Shown one piece after another: positions 1-3,613 of a stretch of DNA of 5,748 bases. The notes under the pieces are model-generated. The model did no database searches and was not told the DNA's origin. It worked only from the letters and a program-made list of their open reading frames with translations. This DNA is from an uncultured Candidatus Melainabacteria bacterium (lineage in GTDB: Bacteria > Cyanobacteriota > Vampirovibrionia > Gastranaerophilales > Gastranaerophilaceae), in the NCBI GenBank assembly GCA_934675225.1, contig CAKUQA010000098.1, positions 1-5,748 of the forward strand, in the 5' to 3' direction. Numbering within the stretch: position 1 is the stretch's first letter; each line of letters opens with the position of its first letter. Position numbers and translations under genes: made by a program.

Positions 1-1
1 A

Positions 2-358
2 CCTAAAGGATTTGCAAGTTTTAATTCAGCCAAAAAGTTTTTGCCTGTTCCTGACGGTGCATATTTATGGATAGGTGAAGGAAAAGGTTTTACTGTTGAA
101 AATAGTCAAAGGCATGACATCTTTATGAATTATCATAGATTATTTAAAGAGACCAATCAATTGGATATTAATATAAAAGAAAACTGTATTCCATTTTGTT
201 ATCCTTACTTAGCTCCAAATATTTCTACAGCAGATAAATTGGTTGAAAAATTGACAGCAGAGGGAAAAGTAATATACAGATATTGGAATAATCTGCCAAA
301 AACTTATAACGAATATAAATTTTATAGTAGATTGGTTCCAATTCCTTTAGAAAATTAA
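2..358 (+). CDS. C-terminal part of a DegT/DnrJ/EryC1-like PLP-dependent aminotransferase (5' end outside window)
   Basis: The frame is open from base 2 and ends with TAA at 356-358, leaving 118 visible residues. The start lies upstream; the TTG at 41 is an internal leucine codon and has no ribosome binding site. The visible part begins with S-A-K-K-F-L-P-V-P-D-G-A-Y-L. This resembles the segment after the PLP-binding lysine in DegT/DnrJ-type sugar aminotransferases (often R-K-F-x-x-V-P-D-G-x-Y), so K11 or K12 of the visible part may be that lysine. The tail (C-Y-P-Y-L, R-Y-W-N, N-E-Y-K-F-Y, P-I-P) resembles the C-terminal subdomain of the same family. Such enzymes aminate keto-sugars for surface polysaccharides. 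As I remember the family, the stretch between the PDG motif and the C-terminal subdomain is longer and the end carries a few more residues, so this could be a divergent or decayed copy. The family call is by motif recall only. Confidence 0.5.
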   Translation, partial: PKGFASFNSAKKFLPVPDGAYLWIGEGKGFTVENSQRHDIFMNYHRLFKETNQLDINIKENCIPFCYPYLAPNISTADKLVEKLTAEGKVIYRYWNNLPKTYNEYKFYSRLVPIPLEN

Positions 359-359
359 C

Positions 360-381
360 AAAAAACTAATATAAGTTTTTT
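360..381 (+). terminator. Weak A/T-rich hairpin between two genes, possible terminator
   Basis: AAAAAACT (360-367) and AGTTTTTT (374-381) form an 8-bp perfect stem around the loop AATATA, starting just after the stop codon at 358. The T-tract is inside the 3' arm, so it could act as a weak intrinsic terminator in either direction. With a single G-C pair the stem is unstable, and such repeats can occur by chance in AT-rich DNA. It ends only 12 bases before the next ATG. Confidence 0.35.
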
Positions 382-393
382 AATATAAAAATT

Positions 394-1179
394 ATGAGAT
401 ATTTATTTTTTATATTATTGAGTTTTTTATTTACAATTACTCCTGTTTTGGCAGAAAATGTGAGATTTGTTCAAGTTACTGATGTTCATACAACGCAGGA
501 TAATGTTCAATATTTAGAAGATTTTGTGCAAAATATTAATAAGTTACCAAATATAGATTTTGTTGTTTTTACAGGGGACAATATTGATACCCCGAATGAA
601 AAAGATTTAGTTTCTTTTTTGGATGCAATTAAACAAATTAAAGTTAAAACCTATATTACTTTAGGAAATCATGATGTTTCTAAATATCAACATCTCGATA
701 AGAAATTATATATGGACACTGTAAAGTCAAAGTTAGGAAATTATCATAGTGACAAACCGAATTATGTATTCAAAGATAAAGATATTGTTTTTGTTGTAAT
801 GGATGGTGTAAAAGAGGTTATTCCCGGAAGTTGTGCATATTTCAAAGAAGAAGAATTGGTTTGGCTTGATAAAACTCTTTCAAAATATAAAAATAATAAA
901 ATTGTAATTTTACAACATTTCCCTCTATTAAAAACAAGAGCTACAAATCATAGTATTTATAAAGAAGAAGATTATTTAAATATTTTGAAAAAACATAATA
1001 ATGTCATAGCTGTTGTCTCAGGGCATTATCATTACAATGTGGAAGAAAAACAATATGGAGTGTATAATATAGTTACTGCAAAATTTTCTGAAAAAGAAAA
1101 TTATAAAATAATAGAAATTGATAACAATAGTAACATGATTTTTACACAATTAAACTCAGCAAAGGATTTTGAAATATAA
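394..1179 (+). CDS. Exported calcineurin-like metallophosphoesterase
   Basis: Complete 261-residue protein. Residues 1-20 form a signal peptide: Arg at position 2, a hydrophobic core of Leu/Phe/Ile, and a V-L-A cleavage site before E21. There is no lipobox cysteine, so release by signal peptidase I outside the cytoplasmic membrane is expected. The binuclear-metal motifs of calcineurin-like phosphoesterases occur in order: D30-x-H32, G61-D62-N63, G91-N92-H93-D94, H175 (in L-Q-H-F-P) and G210-H211-x-H213. All metal ligands and the catalytic histidine are present, so the enzyme should be active; the substrate (phosphomonoester, cyclic nucleotide or other) cannot be told. The length fits a single-domain member. 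ATG 394 is chosen because it gives the full signal peptide, but no Shine-Dalgarno precedes it. The gene ends 7 bases before the response regulator, suggesting one operon and perhaps a shared envelope stimulus. Confidence 0.9.
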   Translation: MRYLFFILLSFLFTITPVLAENVRFVQVTDVHTTQDNVQYLEDFVQNINKLPNIDFVVFTGDNIDTPNEKDLVSFLDAIKQIKVKTYITLGNHDVSKYQHLDKKLYMDTVKSKLGNYHSDKPNYVFKDKDIVFVVMDGVKEVIPGSCAYFKEEELVWLDKTLSKYKNNKIVILQHFPLLKTRATNHSIYKEEDYLNILKKHNNVIAVVSGHYHYNVEEKQYGVYNIVTAKFSEKENYKIIEIDNNSNMIFTQLNSAKDFEI

Positions 1180-1186
1180 TAGTATT

Positions 1187-1918
1187 ATGGATGCTAAGAT
1201 TTTAATTGTAGAGGATGAAGAACATATTAACCGTTTGATAGAAATGGTTTTGCAATCCGGAGGATATTATAATATTCAAAAAGCATTTGATGGAAAAGAA
1301 GCGTTAGAAATTGTTAAATCTGATACTCCGGATTTAATCCTGTTAGATGTCATGTTGCCTGAGATAGACGGACTTTCGTTATGCAAAATAGTGAAAGAGA
1401 ATTTAAGTTTAAAAGATTTACCTGTAATAATGCTTACGGCAAAAAAGTTAGAAGATGATATTTTAAAAGGTTTTGAATGTGGTGCAGTTGATTATGTTAC
1501 AAAACCGTTTAGCAATAAAATATTGTTAGCTAGAATTAATGCGCATCTCCAAGGAAAAGTTTTGCAGAAAATTAAAATCTATAAAGAACTTAAAATAGAT
1601 GTTGATAAACATATTGTATTACTAAATGATGAGGATATAAAATTAACGAATTTTGAGTTTGAAATATTGTCGCTTTTTATTTCAAATCAAGGCAGAGTTT
1701 TTTCTCGAACTCAATTGTTAAATCACTTAAGAGGTGCAGATGGTTTTGATGTTTCTGAAAGAGCGGTAGATGTTCAAATTTTAAATTTGAGGCGAAAATT
1801 GAAAAATATTGGGAATGATATAGAAACCGTTAGAGGCGTTGGATATAGGTTAAAAGAAAATGAATCTTTTGTGCTTTGCCGGAATAATTTTAATATTTAC
1901 AATTATTTCTTTATATAA
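1187..1918 (+). CDS. OmpR/PhoB-family DNA-binding response regulator
   Basis: 243 residues from ATG 1187. An in-frame TTG at 1169 is rejected because it lies inside the upstream gene and only 2 bases from an AAAGGA. The receiver domain is residues 3-120: acidic pair E9-D10, phospho-acceptor D54 in L-L-D-V-M-L-P, switch T84 in M-L-T-A, and K106 in T-K-P-F. A winged-helix DNA-binding domain follows at about 134-224, with L-T-x-x-E-F-E-I-L, a recognition-helix region at 190-205 (S-E-R-A-V-D-V-Q), and the terminal R-G-V-G-Y-R wing. It should be phosphorylated by the kinase encoded next and regulate transcription as a dimer. Residues 225-243 are an unusual tail rich in Asn, Tyr and Phe, past the normal end after G-Y-R-L; they are encoded in the out-of-phase overlap with the kinase. 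The family call is secure; the regulon is unknown. Confidence 0.93.
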   Translation: MDAKILIVEDEEHINRLIEMVLQSGGYYNIQKAFDGKEALEIVKSDTPDLILLDVMLPEIDGLSLCKIVKENLSLKDLPVIMLTAKKLEDDILKGFECGAVDYVTKPFSNKILLARINAHLQGKVLQKIKIYKELKIDVDKHIVLLNDEDIKLTNFEFEILSLFISNQGRVFSRTQLLNHLRGADGFDVSERAVDVQILNLRRKLKNIGNDIETVRGVGYRLKENESFVLCRNNFNIYNYFFI

Positions 1919-3212
1919 TGTTTTGCTTTTTAATAAATCTTATATGCAAGAAGAAAAATCTGAGCTACAAGTTTTTCAAAAACAAATTGAATGGGCTATA
2001 AAACCATACCTTGCAAATAAGGATTATGTTAATATAAAAAAATATTGTGAAGATTTTTCGGACAAAGATATAAATATTGGGGTTTTCGATAATAATAAAA
2101 AATTAATAGCTTCAACGAATAATTATATTGAGGATAAATTATCTAATGTAAATTCCAATAATATGTATAATCTTTATAAAAATTCTGTTAGCCAAAAAAT
2201 GATAGGTGATAAAAATGTTTTAAATATAAATGGTGAGGATTACTATTTAGAACTTACGATTTCTGAAGAAGATGTAATGAAAAGTATTGTAAAAGCCGAA
2301 AAAAGTATTTGGTATTTTTTTTCAGCTTGTTTGATTTTAATTATTTCACTATTTGTTTATATTATTCAACGCTTAAGAGTTCCTTTTAATAAATTGCAGG
2401 ATAGTATAACTCAAGTAGCGAATGGAAATTTGGATACAAATATAGAAGTTCCGAGTTTAGCGATTTTGCAAGAACTGGCATGCTCTATAAAAAAAATGGC
2501 TCAACGATTGAAAAAACAAATTAAAAGACTAAAAGAGTTAGAGGAATATAAAAGTGAATTTATTCAAAACGTTTCCCATGAGATAAAAACGCCTGTTACT
2601 GCAATAAATTCTGCAGTTCAATTGATTGATGAAAATAATTGCATAACTTCTCTGCAAGATAAAGAATGCTTTAATATCATTTCTTATCAAACAAAGCAAA
2701 TTAATAATTTGGTTAATGATATTTTGAATATTTCTGAAATAGAAAGCGAAAGAAATGAATTGAAAAATAATTTTCAAAATATTAATTTAAATAAAATTAT
2801 AAAAGAGGTAATAGATTTTGCTCAACCAAGTGATATTGTTATAAATTTTTATAGTAACGATAATATAAATTGTTTAGGAAATGAAAGGCTTATAACTCAA
2901 GCTATAACAAATTTAATTACAAATGCTGTAAAATATTCATCAACAGAAAAGATAGATATTTCATTGAAACAAATGAAAAATTTTATATCTATATCTATAA
3001 AAGATTATGGAATTGGTATTTCAGAAGAACATAAAGACAAAATTTTTGAAAAATTCTACAGAGTTGATAAAGCAAGAAGTCGAAAGTTCGGCGGAACAGG
3101 CTTGGGGCTAAGTATTGTTAAAAATATTGTAGAACTTCATAATGGTTTAATAGAATTAAAAACAGCTCCAAATCAAGGTTGTGAATTTATAATTACACTC
3201 CCTAATCAATAG
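1860..3212 (+). CDS. Membrane sensor histidine kinase (HAMP-HisKA-HATPase)
   Basis: 450 residues. TM1 is about residues 3-24, an extracytoplasmic sensor region about 25-148, TM2 about 150-169, HAMP about 170-225 (P175, then N-G-N-L), and the dimerisation/phosphotransfer domain contains H240 in N-V-S-H-E-I-K-T-P. The ATPase domain shows the N box (N351, N355), G1 box D382-x-G384-x-G386, F box (F396-E-K-F-Y) and G2 box (G412-T-G-L-G-L). All catalytic residues are present. The sensor has an I-G-V-F-D-N-N-K-K-L-I-A-S run typical of the PAS-like Cache fold of many extracytoplasmic sensors; that is my inference. No cytoplasmic PAS domain is visible between HAMP and HisKA. ATG 1860 is needed to retain TM1, with a weak AGG at 1847-1849 upstream. 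It overlaps the regulator gene by 59 bases, so translational coupling is likely. It resembles PhoR/ResE-type kinases in layout, but the signal is unknown. Confidence 0.93.
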   Translation: MNLLCFAGIILIFTIISLYNVLLFNKSYMQEEKSELQVFQKQIEWAIKPYLANKDYVNIKKYCEDFSDKDINIGVFDNNKKLIASTNNYIEDKLSNVNSNNMYNLYKNSVSQKMIGDKNVLNINGEDYYLELTISEEDVMKSIVKAEKSIWYFFSACLILIISLFVYIIQRLRVPFNKLQDSITQVANGNLDTNIEVPSLAILQELACSIKKMAQRLKKQIKRLKELEEYKSEFIQNVSHEIKTPVTAINSAVQLIDENNCITSLQDKECFNIISYQTKQINNLVNDILNISEIESERNELKNNFQNINLNKIIKEVIDFAQPSDIVINFYSNDNINCLGNERLITQAITNLITNAVKYSSTEKIDISLKQMKNFISISIKDYGIGISEEHKDKIFEKFYRVDKARSRKFGGTGLGLSIVKNIVELHNGLIELKTAPNQGCEFIITLPNQ

Positions 3213-3240
3213 TTGATTTTTATAATTTATATCTGTGCCA

Positions 3241-3269
3241 TTGTATTATTTTTTTGTTTGCAATAGAAT
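3241..3269 (+). promoter_or_regulatory. Candidate sigma-70-type promoter for tRNA-Gln
   Basis: TTGTAT (3241-3246) and TAGAAT (3264-3269) are separated by 17 bases. The -10 differs from TATAAT at one position; the -35 keeps only TTG. Transcription would start near 3276, a few bases before the mature tRNA 5' end at 3284, which fits a tRNA gene. The surrounding 3213-3283 spacer shows no terminator hairpin after the kinase gene, so read-through from the operon is also possible. Confidence 0.35.
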
Positions 3270-3283
3270 ATTCGTGTTATTAT

Positions 3284-3354
3284 TCCCAGATCGTCTAGCG
3301 GCAGGACTAAAGACTCTGGATCTTTCAACGGTGGTTCGAATCCATCTCTGGGAA
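3284..3354 (+). tRNA. tRNA-Gln (anticodon CUG)
   Basis: A complete cloverleaf can be drawn. The acceptor is TCCCAGA (3284-3290) with TCTGGGA (3347-3353), all seven pairs. The D arm is GTCT/GGAC (3293-3296, 3304-3307) around AGCGGCA. The anticodon arm is AAAGA/TCTTT (3309-3313, 3321-3325) with loop CTCTGGA, giving anticodon CTG at 3316-3318. The variable loop is four bases. The T arm is GGTGG/CCATC (3330-3334, 3342-3346) around TTCGAAT. Base 3354 (A) is the discriminator, and the next bases are AAT, so CCA is not encoded and must be added by the CCA-adding enzyme. The first pair is U1-A72, which is known to mark tRNA-Gln for the GatCAB amidotransferase, so charging through Glu-tRNA-Gln is plausible. 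The GTCTAGCGG D-arm sequence resembles tRNA-Glu. Confidence 0.95.
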
Positions 3355-3362
3355 AATTTTTA
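3339..3362 (+). repeat. Direct repeat copy 1: tRNA-Gln 3' end (attL-like)
   Basis: This stretch covers the last two T-loop bases preceding T3341, the 3' strands of the T stem and acceptor stem, and a short A/T tail. It is repeated 161 bases downstream at 3500-3522. The first 17 bases (AATCCATCTCTGGGAAA) are identical, and the match continues through TTTTTA with a one-base difference in the A run. Duplicated tRNA 3' ends are the usual footprint of tyrosine-recombinase integration at tRNA genes. Confidence 0.75.
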
Positions 3363-3365
3363 GAA

Positions 3366-3461
3366 ACTTTCAAACCTTAAAAGAGGAATGAAAGTATTCG
3401 AACCACAAGAATTTTCCGTGTTGCGAAAAATTCTTTGGTTTTACCCTGAGGGGGCCCCTCA
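3366..3461. other. Strongly self-complementary segment, candidate structured RNA or mobile-element remnant
   Basis: This lies between the two tRNA-end repeats. Hairpin A (3366-3395) is ACTTTCA/TGAAAGT, then a symmetric AA/AA internal loop, then CCTT/GAGG closed by AAAA. Hairpin B (3401-3440) is AACCA/TGGTT, one bulged C (3406), AAGAATTTT/AAAATTCTT, a C-A mismatch and CG/CG around TGTTG. Palindrome C (3447-3461) is TGAGGGG-G-CCCCTCA. GGCTC (3469-3473) can also pair with GAGCT (3493-3497). The GC-rich palindrome stands out in an AT-rich genome. I do not recognise tmRNA, SRP RNA, RNase P RNA, 6S RNA or a known riboswitch here. Orientation is unknown because the stems read on both strands, except for G-U wobbles. 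It could be a small RNA, a processed tRNA trailer, or the recombination region of a decayed element. Confidence 0.45.
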
Positions 3462-3499
3462 TTTGTATGGCTCGTGATTCTCGCCTACAACTGAGCTGA

Positions 3500-3522
3500 A
3501 ATCCATCTCTGGGAAATTTTTA
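3500..3522 (+). repeat. Direct repeat copy 2: duplicated tRNA-Gln 3' end (attR-like)
   Basis: Second copy of the tRNA 3' end, identical for 17 bases to 3339-3355 and then similar through TTTTTA. No matching 5' acceptor strand (TCCCAGA), D arm or anticodon arm lies upstream of it, so it is not a second tRNA gene but an isolated 3' fragment. It overlaps a 12-base palindrome TTTTTATAAAAA (3517-3528). Confidence 0.75.
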
Positions 3523-3547
3523 TAAAAAGACTCAATAGATATGTGTA

Positions 3548-3553
3548 TATAAT
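3548..3553 (+). promoter_or_regulatory. Candidate -10 box for the coiled-coil gene
   Basis: A perfect TATAAT lies 60 bases before the ATG at 3614. No good -35 is seen at the usual spacing (bases 3525-3530 are AAAAGA), so this is a lone -10 match in AT-rich DNA and only moderately supported. If used, transcription would start near 3560, giving a leader of about 54 bases. Confidence 0.3.
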
Positions 3554-3569
3554 GGCTTTGAACAGTAAT

Positions 3570-3599
3570 AATTTTTCTGGGTAGGGGCAAAAATTTTTT
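3570..3599 (+). promoter_or_regulatory. Leader hairpin with G-rich loop and trailing T-run just before the ribosome binding site
   Basis: AATTTTT (3570-3576) pairs with AAAAATT (3589-3595) over 7 bp, enclosing a 12-base loop CTGGGTAGGGGC, and is followed by TTTT. The AGGA ribosome binding site starts three bases later (3602-3605). It could be a weak terminator/attenuator or simply a leader fold. The loop bases AGGGGC are complementary to GCCCCT inside the palindrome at 3454-3459, which is suggestive but may be chance. Confidence 0.35.
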
Positions 3600-3613
3600 A
3601 AAGGATATTGAAT

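Noticed and set aside
1169..1186. Upstream in-frame TTG start for the response regulator
   Set aside because: It lies inside the end of the phosphoesterase gene, only 2 bases from the AAAGGA, and adds six residues before the canonical receiver start; ATG 1187 fits the family better.
3363..3522. A second complete tRNA gene ending at 3513
   Set aside because: There is no TCCCAGA 5' acceptor strand, D arm or anticodon arm on the + strand at the right distance, so only the 3' fragment is present.
3608..3613. TTG start two codons before ATG 3614 of the coiled-coil gene
   Set aside because: The AGGA site is 2 bases from the TTG but 8 bases from the ATG, which is the normal spacing.
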